DNA of 64,000 bases from Serpula lacrymans var. lacrymans S7.9 (Eukaryota > Basidiomycota > Agaricomycetes > Boletales > Serpulaceae), in assembly GCF_000218685.1 (NCBI RefSeq), contig NW_006763290.1:349540-413539 (forward strand), written 5' to 3'. Every line of letters starts with the position of its first letter. Within the stretch, counting starts at the first letter, position 1. The notes beneath the pieces are model-generated. The model saw nothing but the letters and a program-made list of their open reading frames with translations. It searched no databases and was not told the origin of the DNA. Positions 45,433 to 56,379 of the stretch are shown here, piece by piece. The translations under genes and the position numbers were made by a program.

Positions 45433-46680
45433 TTAAGAAGCATGGTGTTGGTGTTTGTGACAAGCAGAGGCTGGGAGGCTAGATCTGTAAGCAGTCAGAG
45501 CACTTTCTTTTCTCTTAAGAGCATTAAGTGCCCGAGTTGTCCCCATGACATCTGATGAAGTTGATTTGGAAGGTTTGACTGATGCAGAGTACCTGGGTAT
45601 GCTCTCCCCACTACTCGTCCCTGCAATGTGCGTGACCACAAGCGGAGCATAGAATTTGAATCTATTATCACTTGAGCGCCAGAGATCCAAGTGAGGTATA
45701 AATCCCTCTGGCCTTGTCAATGGCTGTCTCAGGTGTGTCAATTTCTTCCTGCTAGTTTGTATAACATTGAGAGCATCATGAAAGATCTGCAAAATGGAGT
45801 CGTGGGTGGTGGGTGTCAACACCAGGAAGGGGGCGGGGCCAAGTTTGATGAACCTCTTGGGAATGAACATTGCAGAATCAAAAATTGTGCTATGCAACCA
45901 TTCAAAGTAGGGGATCATAAATTCGAAGTAGGTTGAGATATGTCCGTCAAGGAAACTACGGAGGTTATCAGCCTTGCCAAATGTTGTGAATTTGTGATGC
46001 GCTGCATCTGCATGGGTGAACTTGGTGTTGAATTTAGGATTGAGCTCTCCATAAACACCTTGTCCTTGAATTGATAGTAACTCCAGTAGAATGCACATAG
46101 CTAAAATAATGTAGTAGAAGGACTCAAGATCATGATGTGCTGTGTGCTGAATGGGCTCTCCAGGTTGTGCATTCTGTATTTCTACAGCCATGAAGGGCTC
46201 TGTACCCTGAGCAAATAATGAGAATCGGTTAGTACAGGCGGTAGCTTCAAAAAAAAAACTTAGTGTGTGTTCAAGGACATGGTTTGCGTTATCCACAGCC
46301 CAACCCTGGCCTGCCAAGCGCTCAAAGGTCTTGTGAGCAGTACCTCTAGCAACGTCCATTTCCCACCCTGGAACATTATGGCCATGTATTGAAGTGCTGG
46401 AAAAGGAAGCTTGGGCCTGCTGGATTACACTTTGTTGCTGTGCCACCCTTTTCAGCATGGCATCCAACATCTTGGCCTTGCAATCATGGCGGGCAGGATC
46501 CTCCTCTTCAGAGGAAGCTTCAGATGACCCCTCATCAAATATGGCATCTTCTTTATCAAACTGAGATAGATCCCCAGTGAACTGAGAAAATTCCTCCTCC
46601 TTTATCTTTGGTATTGCAGCCGCAAACCCGGAGCGCCATACGCTCCCAAGTCCGCTTATGTAATATAATTTCTACGACAC
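45433..46680 (-). pseudogene. FunK1-type protein kinase fragment, element 2
   Basis: The open frame runs from about 46680 (first internal Met 46470) to 45433. Recognisable kinase features are GTEPFMAVEIQN followed by HTAHHDLESFYYIILAMC, the activation-segment and C-lobe signature of the fungus-specific FunK1 family (GTxPFMAxE...HDLESFFYVL). A helical C-lobe with FEFMIPYFEWLHS and FIPHLDLWRS follows. The segment coding for FEATACTNRFSLFAQ before GTEP is probably an unspliced intron. N-terminal residues are acidic (EASSEEEDPARH), and I see no glycine-rich loop or HRD motif in this copy. It ends 200 bp before a Plavaka zinc-finger segment on the same strand. Confidence 0.5.
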
Positions 46681-46850
46681 AGGCAATGTTTTGTACCTTC
46701 TCCTAATGTTTCTTGAGAATACATTGAACAAACATTGAACAAAATATCTTCATTCCAAGTATTATGTTGGGGGCAATTATCTCCTTTATAATCCGCCTCC
46801 TTTAGTACTGTCATAAACAGATGGTACTCGACAAGTTACAGATGAAGTTG
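46681..46850 (-). other. 3' region of the myosin gene
   Basis: Non-coding sequence immediately downstream of the myosin stop (46851), AT-rich with AATATAATTT-like words that could serve polyadenylation. It ends where the kinase relic of the neighbouring element becomes readable. Confidence 0.4.
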
Positions 46851-49800
46851 TCACCCACTCGTGTTCTCAGCCCGTTTGGCCAACTAATATTACAAGTGAG
46901 CTGGATCAGACCATAGGAAACAAGTCCTTACCACTGCAGCTAAACTTAACTGCCTTGAAGCCGTGCTGGACTCTGTGGAGATGTGTTCGTTTACTTGCAT
47001 TCCAACTCGAGAGTAACGGCCAGTAGAAGCGATAGGCTTAGTCAGGCCTTGAGGGGTACTGGGCTTCGTTGCCAACGGAGGTGGCGCAGGCTTAGGCTTA
47101 TTACTAACAGGTAGGGCAGCCTTGTTACACAGAGACCTTGATGTTCTCGAATTCGTTGGAATGCTATCAGCTAGACCAGTAGAAACATTACCAACGGGTT
47201 TCCTCCAAGGTGCTGGTGCCCTATCTGAGGAAGAGAAGGGTGTGCTATCCGCCATTACAGAGCTAGACAGAATATTCGGTACGATGGGGGTAGAGCTTGA
47301 GGTAGATGGTGTGGATACAGGATAAAGCGGGACTCCCTTGGGAGTGGGAGGAATTTTGGACTTAGGCGACGCAACTTCAAGGTAATTATTGGGGGCCCAA
47401 CCTTCTTGCTCGTCTTTCTTCACAAGCCACCACCCATTTACATCCTTCTCCAACAGCTCTACAATATCGTCCTTTTTCAAGGTCATTTCACCTTCCTGGC
47501 CTTGGAAGGCAAACTTCGCTTTGTACATTTTTACTTCAACTAAATTTTTCGACGGCGAAGGTAAACTGGGATTCGTCGGTGCTGAAGCAGGTTCATTGGC
47601 AGAGGCTGTGGTGGGGTTCGCCAGCAAATTTTGCGCGGCGAGCGAGAATTTTGGGACCGCTTTAGCCTTCTGTAAAGAACTGCCAATTAGGGAAGGCCAA
47701 GGCTAGATGTAAGTCACGAACATTAGAGGCTTCTCCAGCTTGTATCAACTTCCCACGGATTATAGGATGCACAATGCCAGGTTTCCGCATTGCAGGAGAT
47801 CGGGACATGCTGCTGGGTGGTTCACCAGAGGCAACGTGGACGGAGTGACTCTTGTAAACGTCGTCTTTGGAAACAGCCTCGTCTTTGATGAATTTGATTT
47901 GTGCTTTTTTATCCTTCTTCTTAGAGTACTCGATACTACTTAGCATGAATTTTACCTCTTCCATAGAGCAATATTTTCAATACGTACGTAGCTCCAAGGG
48001 ACATATTGATGCTTGCTTGCGAAAGCCGAAGTAGAGTGGCAGCAAGCTCAGTCTTGAAGTAACAATGGAATACAGGGTCTCCTTCCTCAGATGCATTGCA
48101 GTTTAATGCCTGAAGACTACATGAGCGATGGAGTGTGTGTGGATAACAAAACCTACCACCCAGTCATCTCGTAAAATAGACATAGATATAGCCTTGGTGG
48201 TAATAACTTGTATTTTCCGCTCGAGTGTGCACTGAGTGCGACCATCTTTCTGCCCCGCGGTAACAAAATATATGGTGGTTGGAACCTGTACAATGATGTC
48301 TGCGATTTCCATCACCCCCTTATTCTAAGAGGGACACTCACTACAATCAGAAACCGCGGACTAAGTTTGCTGGATCGTCCCAGTTTGGAAACGAGTAATT
48401 GAATCCTAGAACTGAAAGCTACATGCTCAACTGCTGCAAATTTTAGTTTATCAAGTAGACCACGGAGAAAATGAATGAACTACCTCCAAGTCCACAAGCC
48501 GAGCGTAGCTCCGCCCCCAAAAAACTTTGTCCATTGACGTCGAGATAATCGCCCATGAACCGACGATAACTGAGAAGACTAAAACGTCTTCGTTCCTTCC
48601 TCCCTGCTAGGATTTGATGTCCATAGTCTCGGAATTTTGCAAACTCTAGCCCTTCTTTGTTATTCTTCCAAAAGCGTTGGATACGACGTGCGCATTCATT
48701 TTTGTATCGCCAGTAATTACGCCATGCACGCTGTATGCGAGAAGCCATGTTATGCCAGTACCGGTCTCGCATAGTTTCCAAGGCAAACAGCTGCAAAACA
48801 GTCGTCAACAAACAGCTGAATGTATTAAAGCAAGCTTCACCGTCTCCGGATTTTTTATAAAAGCTTTTGTGACACCCATTTGCCATTCTTCCCTTGCAAT
48901 GCTTGTATCTTTCAATATTTGTTCGCAACCAGATTTGGGATCACCTTTCCAAATATATTCCCCTGCGTACGACGTGGCAGGCGAAAGTAGATAAAATCTT
49001 TCTACCAATTTCTCGAATGCGTTGCGATAAGCGAAACCAGCTCGGCGAATGCGTATGTTCTCTTGAAGGCCTAGATACTTGATCTGGTGCAGCACAGCCT
49101 TTTGATCATATTCCGTATAACTGCGATTTTGGTTGGGCTTAATTGTACGTATATATGATGGCTGTGCCTTCATTAAGTTGTTGACGAGGGCACCCGCCGA
49201 AGACTACATATTTTATTAAATCAGTAATTGTACCATTAGACAAAATATCACTTACTTTGATTCTATCACCCGCTGTCGGAGGTCTCTTCTTGCTGTTAGG
49301 ATCCGACCTATCAGGGAAGAGAGTCTGTAAAAACTGGTTTCTGCTACTGGCTATGAGATCCAGTATATCCTTGATCAGTGCATCCTTGTTCTTGTCGGTC
49401 ATGCCTGCCACATTATACATCACGTCTCCTGCATAATGTCTGACTAGAAATTGTGCTCCACGTGCTTCGAAATGCGGGTTCGAAGACAAATTAGAAGTAC
49501 GCTGTACGAAACTGCCGTCTGCGGCAGCAGGATCGGCATGGGCTGTTGCACAGGCATCATTTAGAGCTGCAAAGATTCCGGGTGGCCTACGTTCTTCAAT
49601 AAGATCACACACGATCTTATTGTTGAAATATTTAATAGGGGTCCACTGAATCTGCTCCCTAATGTATTCTTCTTGTTCAGTTTTAAGCGTCAGCTCGATG
49701 AAAATCTGTTGAAGCTTTTCGTTCACATAGTTAATGCAAAGCTGTTCAAAAGAGTTGTCCTATAGACAAATAGTTTATAGTGAGTAATAGATCCATGTGC

Positions 49801-51428
49801 AGAAGTAACACTGACCTCAAATATTTCGAAACCAAATATGTCCTGAATAAAACCCACCGATGAGTTGCAAGATCATGTTATAGCTGAATTTACTAACGAG
49901 AATTCCAATAATTTGAGAAGTATTACCCCGTGCTTTCATGGATATATTGATTCTAGAGACAATCCACTCAAATAAATTGTTATAAATTGCTTTGGCCAAG
50001 GCATCTCGTCCTGCAGTAGCTTGTGCCGGGTTGAGAGGTACATCATAGGCAGAACCTCGACGACCACCTCGTTGCGTTTCCACAATCCTTGAGGTCATGA
50101 CTTTCTCGACCATAGAAGAATCAACGGCCATGATGTAGCCGACAAAATCCGTGACGCCCGTATCAGCAATGGAAGAATTCCCATCTTCCATTTCTACAAA
50201 TTGGATGTTCCCCAGCCACAAAATGATAGCAAGGATTCTAAAAATTTCGTTCTGTTCCTGTGCATTAAGGCCAATAACTTGCATGGCATGCTACAGATAA
50301 ATCAGAAAAGAGTAAGCTGGTCAGAGGAATATACTCACGATAGTATGGCTGTAATCTTGAATATCATCCATATCCTGAACATCAAGACATCTGCTCAAGC
50401 TAGTGTATGCATATGATTCAGGGCCTTGTACTCCAAATTGATCTGCAGAAATCATCAGCAAACATTACATGAAAAAGCATGCGGAGACTCACCGCGCTGC
50501 TCGTCCGATGCTGCCTTAGTAAATTGGTAAAAGATATGGAAATTTCGCTCGTTTTCCACTTGACCTACAACACGGCTTTTTTCCAAGAGATAGTTGGTAA
50601 TTTGGGCCCCAACAGGCTCACCGATATTGTTGAACATGATTTCTAGGTACTTGCCCTGATGCCATCATTTAGTGGTGCGCAAAAGGATTTAAATGTTACA
50701 AACATGACGACTGGAATTATTATTCCGCAGTGTCTTCGCACAACCAAAACTCTCTAGCAGAGGGTTGGTGGCTAGTACCATATCCTTGATTTGTTGTATA
50801 CTATCATCCTGACCAACAGATGCAGCGGCGATATACTGCATGATGCGTTTCGCTGCTTCTGTCTTTCCGGCTCCAGATTCGCCTGATATAATGACACACT
50901 GATTCTCATGATAGGCATTCATGTTGTAGTACGCGGATTCCGCTATACTAAAAACATGGGGAGGAACCTCTAGTCGATTCTTGCTCTTGTATCTCTGTAG
51001 GATCTCTTCAGAATATATACCAAGGTCTAGGAACAGGCACCTGAGCTCAAAATCGTCATATAAAGGGCAATTTGTACCTCTGAATGGATTCACAGATATC
51101 AGGACACCACCAATATATGTATATATTTCTGCATTAATCCATCGTTTCTGAAGATTCTCGTTGATGCTCTCGTTGCTGATTGTTGTCAGAAGTGTCATAT
51201 CGGAAACACCGACTTGTTTCTTCTTGAATCCATCCTTCCAATCCGCCTATCATAATGAAAATCAAGAAAATCTGAGTAGGCCATTGCATATTTGTACATA
51301 CCTTCGTCACCCTTGTAGTACCGTCCGCCCGCTTAGCGGCTACACCTTTCGTTCCAGCCTTTTTAGACTTCGCCTATAACGACACTTTGCAGCCTTATTT
51401 TATTTCATCAGATAAAGCTACACACCAT
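46851..51428 (-). CDS. MYO1: Class I myosin (Myo3/Myo5-type) with SH3 domain
   Basis: Actin motor of cortical patches and endocytosis. 17 exons: 51428-51426, 51373-51302, 51246-51078, 51026-50704, 50655-50493, 50442-50339, 50290-49898, 49842-49816, 49759-49256, 49203-48841, 48790-48484, 48433-48342, 48285-48157, 48109-47988, 47935-47722, 47669-46932, 46883-46851; 1251 aa, normal length. The first coding exon is ATG alone. One 51-nt intron (51077-51027) is stop-free and in frame, so it is easily missed. Motor: P-loop GESGAGKT (about 130-137), switch I NNNSSRHGKY, switch [11 protein letters not shown], and a TEDS-site serine in [14 protein letters not shown] (about 358), the likely PAK-type kinase target. 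Two IQ-like motifs lie near 722-760, TH1 about 765-985, SH3 about 1041-1100 ([17 protein letters not shown]). The Pro/Ser-rich tail ends [17 protein letters not shown] with no acidic Arp2/3-binding end. Frame intact throughout. Confidence 0.95.
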
Positions 51429-52234
51429 CTACGATTGTCAAACCCTTCTGCAGTTCAGCGGAATACCTCGAGGAATTTGGAAATTCTTAGATTCTAGTGA
51501 TGAGGATTGAATATGGGTGGTGGCACAAGATGTGAGTAGTCTGGTCCAAACTCAGGGACCAGCGAATATCCTAGGGGCGGTGAGATCGATGAGATCTATG
51601 AGAAGTGGTGAGCCAGAAGGTTCCAAGCTCAGTTAACTTTCAGTAGCGATACGTTGATTGAGCGCCAAGCTGCACTGGCAAGCATCTCTCGGATGGAGCG
51701 GAGAATCAATATTTGCCGATCTGCCGAGTGTCCTTCACAATAACCTTGAGAAATTCCTGGCACCTGAGTCACACCGCTTATCTAACATATTAGTAAGAAA
51801 GCTGTAAATTAGGCTCTTTACTAACACATCACGTCCCAAAATGTTATCCAAAACTGCAAACAAAACACATAGTTTTACATTGACATTTCAATCGTCTGAA
51901 ATTTAAAATTTCGCTCGGGCCCAAAGTTGTATTTGTAGTATATTTTACTGAACATTTAACTCTTTCAAAAGGCATATATATATGTGTAATTCATTCGTTG
52001 AAAAATAGACACCTATTGTTACAAATTTCACTCAAGATTTGAGTGAGTCCCAAAATTTACTGTGTAAAGTGCACAAAAAGTCGGTGTGAATATGATATTT
52101 TATCCGCCACGTCTAAAAGTTCTAAATATGAAATTCCGGTTCTCATTTTGGTAGCACCTGTAATATGACATTTTGAGTGCTATCAAAAGGCATTGCCCAC
52201 TCATTGCCGACTCATCAGCCCCTGGTCGCCCCTC
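51429..52234. other. Myosin upstream region; no other gene seen
   Basis: The interval between the myosin start codon and the Plavaka-like element holds the myosin promoter and 5' UTR. GC-richer sequence at 51470-51750 gives way to AT-rich DNA. No TATA box at a convincing distance and no shared repeat was identified. Confidence 0.45.
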
Positions 52235-52438
52235 CATCAGGAAAAATCCTTTTGCTATGTAGCGCTATATAGCCACCACATGTACATATGGATGCTTTCA
52301 TAGCAACCATAGCCCTATAAATGCGATTATAGCCTTATACAAATATTGTTATAGTAATTATAGCCCTATCAATGCATTTATAGCCTTTATAGCACAAGAT
52401 TTAGCTAAAAACAAAACAATAATATTCATATTATGAAT

Positions 52439-53142
52439 TTACCATAATGTCTGATAAGCGTATTTACTACTAAAATTGTTGAGATAAAACTTTGTACAAA
52501 CATCCAAAACATTACTGTGAGTCCAATTAAGTGGACAATTATCTCTATTTCCCCCAAAGACTGGAATCAAATGACAAACCTGTCTAATTGCAGAAAGGGG
52601 TATAATATCACCAGGCAGGTAGCCAGAAGCATTAGGCCCAGGTTTGGTGACAGAGTACATCATATGGTTTTCTTCAGCTGTTGGCCTTAGCCAAATGATC
52701 TTTGGGCCAGTTAGAAGGGGCAATATGTGTGCCATATAAAGTTGTAGGTAACTTGAAGATCACTCTGAGACATCCAATTCTTGTGCCTGGTACAACTTTT
52801 AAACAGATAGTAGATAGAGCTTTATATTATAGAACTTACCTGTCAAACTTGTTGATTCACAGTCATTGGAGTTCATCACTATAATAGTATCAAACTTAGG
52901 ATGCTCTCCACCAACACTTGAGGGTTTTGCCTTTACAGCATCCATTTGGTTATCAAACAAGTCCACATCATTTCCAAGAGTCTCAAGGGAGAATTTGAAT
53001 GAGTGGAAAATATCAAGGTTTTGAAATGGAAGAGGATAAGATCTTGTTTGTGCTCTGGAATGGGGCTGCTGTAATTTTGAATTAAGATAGATTTTGAGTA
53101 CATCCTCAAAGCCTGGGCAGGAGTGCTTCTCCATGATAGATA
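52439..53142 (-). pseudogene. Plavaka-like transposase 1, C-terminal part
   Basis: Downstream half of the gene, beginning at the MITE boundary: MEKHSCPGFEDVLKIYL, LPFQNLDIFHSFKFSLE, FDTIIVMNSNDCES, an intron, GTRIGCLRVIFKL in the other frame, and LSAIRQVCHLIPVFGGN near 52580. It ends at a stop at 52439. The MITE separates it from the preceding SKSQQSLT block at 54590. Confidence 0.65.
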
Positions 53143-53551
53143 CATCAGGAAAAACCCTTTTGCTATATAGTGCTTTATAGCCATCACCTATATATATATA
53201 AACGCATTCATAGAAACTATAGTACTATCAGTGCAATCATAGCTCTTATAGCTCTTATAGCACAGTGTTACGATAACACAATTTCCGGACTTTCCCTTTA
53301 CTTTTATTCTCCGCTTTAAACTTTAGCTTTCCACACATGGTGCCATGCGGCACTTCCCCTTTCTCGCACCGTGTTGCCTTTCTTCTTATTTTGGACACAA
53401 CTCTCTCACACAGTGGAGCTGGCCATGCGGGCTAGGCCTCATGACATCATCAGCCACTGTCTCTATCAACTGTATAGTACACATGTACAAACAAACCTGT
53501 AGTAGTATATATACCCCAATAGATCCAGGAGACTCCTCAGCGAGTCCTCCT

Positions 53552-53779
53552 TGATAAAATTGGATAATGACCAGACCAGGGATTGAACCTGGAACCTTCT
53601 GGATACATGCCAGCTGCTCTACCAATTGAGCTATATGGCCAAGGTTATACAATGTAGGACCTTAAACATGACATGCAACCACGGACGTCTTACACAGAAT
53701 AGCTGCTGCATACTGGGCTGGCTTACAAATCAGAGGTATTATCCTATGGAGTATTGGTATGTCAGAGTATATTCTAACA
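53552..53779. mobile_element. 228-bp TG...CA element carrying a tRNA-like gene
   Basis: Starts TGATAAAATTGG and ends ATATTCTAACA, with target duplication CTCCT at 53547-53551 and 53780-53784. Other copies of the host LTR (19677, 6355) show the uninterrupted site. The TG...CA ends and 5-bp duplication are those of LTR integration, but the body contains a 73-nt tRNA-like sequence. No other copy was found in the window. Confidence 0.75.
53568..53640 (-). tRNA. tRNA-like sequence, anticodon position TGT (Thr), probably pseudo
   Basis: Exactly 73 nt read as a cloverleaf on the minus strand: acceptor GGCCATA/TCTGGTC with one mismatch and one G-T pair; D stem GCTC/GAGC; anticodon stem GCTGG/CCAGA with the outer pair mismatched; T stem CCAGG/CCTGG perfect with loop TTCAATC. 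A box TAGCTCAATTGGTAGAGC and B box GGTTCAATCCC are near consensus. The anticodon loop CATGTAT has A at position 33, where T is nearly invariant, so decoding is doubtful. It resides in a mobile element, suggesting tRNA capture or a tRNA-derived SINE. Confidence 0.6.
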
Positions 53780-54307
53780 CTCCTGTTGTATACCAACTAA
53801 CTCACTGTGTTTTAAGGGGTAACCACTCCCTCTTCATCTTCTCTATAGTGTGTTCCTGTGTGCGCCGGAGTAACTAACTCTTGGTTGTTACACACAGTAG
53901 TAGGCAAATTTTTAACCAAGGGGAGAAGTATCTATAATTCCCTCAAACTCTGGATTAATCTAATAAACTTGTTCAATAATAGAAAGAGGCCAAAAGTGTT
54001 TGGAGTAAAGTATATTATTATAGGCAAGATACTAAATGCTCTTATAGCCTATAGCAGCCTACATAGCTCCTATAGCTGTAAAGGTCATAGTTGTAATATA
54101 GTTCAAGGTGCTTAAAAGGGCTAATAAATCATCCAGTATTAATTAATTATGTAGCCTGTATTAGTGAAATAGTAGTTTGTATTCCTGATACTCACAAAAT
54201 AAGAATAATGATTTATCCAAATATAAGTAGTGACAATGAGTAAAAAAATAATCTAAGTCCATAAAAAGTCAATATATAACACCTGTATAATACATTTTAT
54301 AAGCTTT

Positions 54308-54410
54308 CATGGTGTAGTGGATAAATGTGATGTGTGGCTATAGGTTGCTTAGTCACCCAAGAGCTGACTAGCAGGTTGAGAGTTCAAATCATGTCTGTGT
54401 TGATTTTTTT
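54308..54410 (+). repeat. tRNA-like core of the MITE, second copy
   Basis: Same feature as at 26408, with the better preserved boxes: ATGGTGTAGTGGATAAATGTG and GAGTTCAAATC, followed by seven T. The D arm resembles that of real tRNAs, but the T stem does not pair well. Confidence 0.45.
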
Positions 54411-54576
54411 AATCAGCCACACAACAATTTCCAACATCTATAAGAGCATTTATAGAGCTATATGAGGAGGCTCTATATATGGCAGAGGTTCTATAATAGG
54501 TTTGACTACTATAACTGCTTTATGAGTACTTATAGTGCTATAGAGCTCTATATAGCTACCTCCATTTTTCCTGATG

Positions 54577-56370
54577 TGTAAGTGATTGTTGGGATTTGCT
54601 TGGATTCTTTGCAATAATGATATGACAATCCTGAGACTTGGCACAAAGGAAAACATCTTCATCGTCTTTTTCCATGCTCATTTTAAGATAACTCTCAAAA
54701 GCAAATAATTTGAGGAGCTTTATTCCTCTTATGGGAGGCCCTCCATCCATCTTTAGCAAAGTCTATATGAAATCTTTCAAACATCTCCGTATTGTAGTTG
54801 TTGGTGGTGCCAAACCATGTGATAAACTCCTAGTAGTGTAAGAGGGAATGAAATTTAGGTACGTTGAAATGGTCCTTGACTCCCAGACAAATAAGGATAT
54901 CTTTGTGTTGGTGAAAAATATTGAGGGATTGGGCAAGGTAGCCCAAGGTGGTATCATCATGCATTGGGTATTGTGCTATCTGAATAAAGTCTAAAAGTGA
55001 TCAATAGGTGATGGTAGCATGACATGGAAGTTTGCCAATAAGGCATCCCAATAGCATCTTTGCCATATCTTTCCGTTCCTTCCCCCCTATTTGACCAAGA
55101 GCAGAAAAGCCATTCTTGAAATAACAAACACCAAAGCAGGGAGGAAGTGCTCTGATGCGTGCATCAAGTTTCTTAGGATCTAGTAGTTGCTGGAACCAAT
55201 GCACCATGTGCTTGTAAACACCCTGGTATAACTGGTAGAGGACATCAGGAGTGATTGCAATATAGATGTTACAGTGAGGAAACCCAGTCCAAAAAGGCTT
55301 GTAGACTCCAGATCCTAGTTGCTCCTTGCACCTCTCTTAAAACTAATGGAATGAATGTGTATCTTCCTTAGCCTTGTTCATTACTGACTCTGTCCATTGA
55401 TCAGTACGTGGCTTTCCTGCAGTAGAGGCTGAAAGCTCTTCTGGAGGTCGTTTGCATTTGGGGCAGATACCATATTTTGAGCACGTCACCAGACACTGCT
55501 CTGGATAATCGGCCACATAGCAGGCTAGCATAGGGTATACTCTTCTCACTGCTCCATCTCCTCCTACCACCTCTATTGTGTGGCCCTCTGATGTTGTGAT
55601 AGGACAATCCCAGTCTCTCTTTGACCTGAAACAATAGCCGCTTCAAGGAGATCTAGTAAGTGAATAGAATACAGACATACCCCTGGAATAGCTAACAAAT
55701 GGTCAAATGATTTGTGACCTATTCCATCCTGGATTGCCCAACAGGCAACTCGCCAGTCTGTTTCTGATGCAAATAGAAAGAACCTAGTATCCTGTGGTCC
55801 AGAGGCAACTGGGAAATTATTATCCATATCCACATCCCTATAGCTGTCTACAGCCCCTTTTTCCCCTTCAAACTCTTTTCTCCATCTCTCATGCAAGGTA
55901 TGGTCCATACATATTATCTGTCGTGCTGTAGGGTGGAGAATTTTTACACGCTCATCATCATTATCATTCAGGGAAATGGCATTTGGATAATTAGAAGGAC
56001 CCACTGCCTCCCCTGGCTCCAGATCCTCCTGTTCAGGTTGCCTGAGTGGGATGAATGCAAATAGACCTTCTTCAATATCTTCCACAGCATCTCCATTGTA
56101 TTCCTTCTGGAATGGATGTGGAGGGCCATAGTGGTTATCTAAATTCTCTTCCACCAGCAATCCTTGCCTCGCCAAGTTGCCATCCTGCTGGGTTAGGATC
56201 TCTCTTGATTTGCCCTTGCAGTACCAAGCACAGCTTCTTGCAGAGCCAATGTGCGTATTGGGGCACGGGTACTGAAAAAATATTTGCCACACAATGATGG
56301 GCATACATGAGGAGCATCACAGTTAATAAGTATTGCGTTAGGTTGGAGATGAGGAACGATGAATACTACA
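54577..56370 (-). pseudogene. Plavaka-like transposase 1, N-terminal and middle parts
   Basis: Minus-strand order: C2H2-like finger (DAPHVCPSLCGKYF) and, after a shift, NTHIGSARSCAWYCKGKSRE; acidic linker with EEGLFAFIPL; FLFASETDWRVACWAIQDG with FDHLLAIPGV (about 55780-55680); SKYGICPKCKRPPEELS (55480); FKNGFSALGQIGGKERKDMA (55130); LDFIQIAQYPMHDDTTLGYL (54970); FNVPKFHSLLHY and NTEMFERFHIDFAKDGW (54890-54800). The TDKTxL segment found in element 2 is missing, with the frame jumping near 55640, so this copy has an internal deletion as well as stops. It continues beyond the MITE at 53142. Confidence 0.7.
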
Positions 56371-56379
56371 GAGAACCCA

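Larger units (their letters stand above)
33930..46680 (-). mobile_element. Plavaka-like element 2 with kinase gene, multiply interrupted
   Basis: The left end is CACCAGGAAAAAGCC at 33930, followed by CTATAG-rich sequence, a diverged version of the CATCAGGAAAAA terminus. On the minus strand from right to left the locus holds a FunK1-like kinase gene (46680-45433), the Plavaka N-terminal zinc-finger segment (45230-44640), an IS630-type transposase (44620-41025) carrying a MITE, the Plavaka middle (40690-39569), a Penelope-like element (about 35450-39500), and the Plavaka C-terminus (35440-34205) with a solo LTR. No right terminus was seen before the myosin gene. Confidence 0.55.
53266..53892 (+). 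mobile_element. Solo LTR, TGTTAC family, carrying a smaller insertion
   Basis: Termini TGTTACGATAACACA and TTGGTTGTTACA, with perfect target duplication CACAG at 53261-53265 and 53893-53897. Comparison with the uninterrupted MITE at 25873 shows a clean insertion. Its 627 bp include a 228-bp element plus duplication (53552-53784), leaving about 394 bp of LTR. Confidence 0.9.
53143..54576. mobile_element. MITE, CATCAGGAAAAA family, with nested LTR
   Basis: Termini CATCAGGAAAAACCC (53143) and TTTTTCCTGATG (54576). Without the nested LTR and its duplication it is about 802 bp, matching the 799-bp copy at 25873-26671 almost base for base. Both contain the tRNA-like core and CTATAG-rich ends. It lies within the coding part of Plavaka-like element 1. 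Confidence 0.85.

Noticed and set aside
46890..47627. Myosin stop at 46890 after DPAHL
   Set aside because: The last residues are intron read-through; a GTAAGG donor after LSLAAV joins in frame to [10 protein letters not shown] and a stop at 46851.
48286..48341. Myosin exon beginning at 48299 after an earlier acceptor AG
   Set aside because: That acceptor gives the wrong phase; using the AG at 48286-48287 restores the frame into [11 protein letters not shown].
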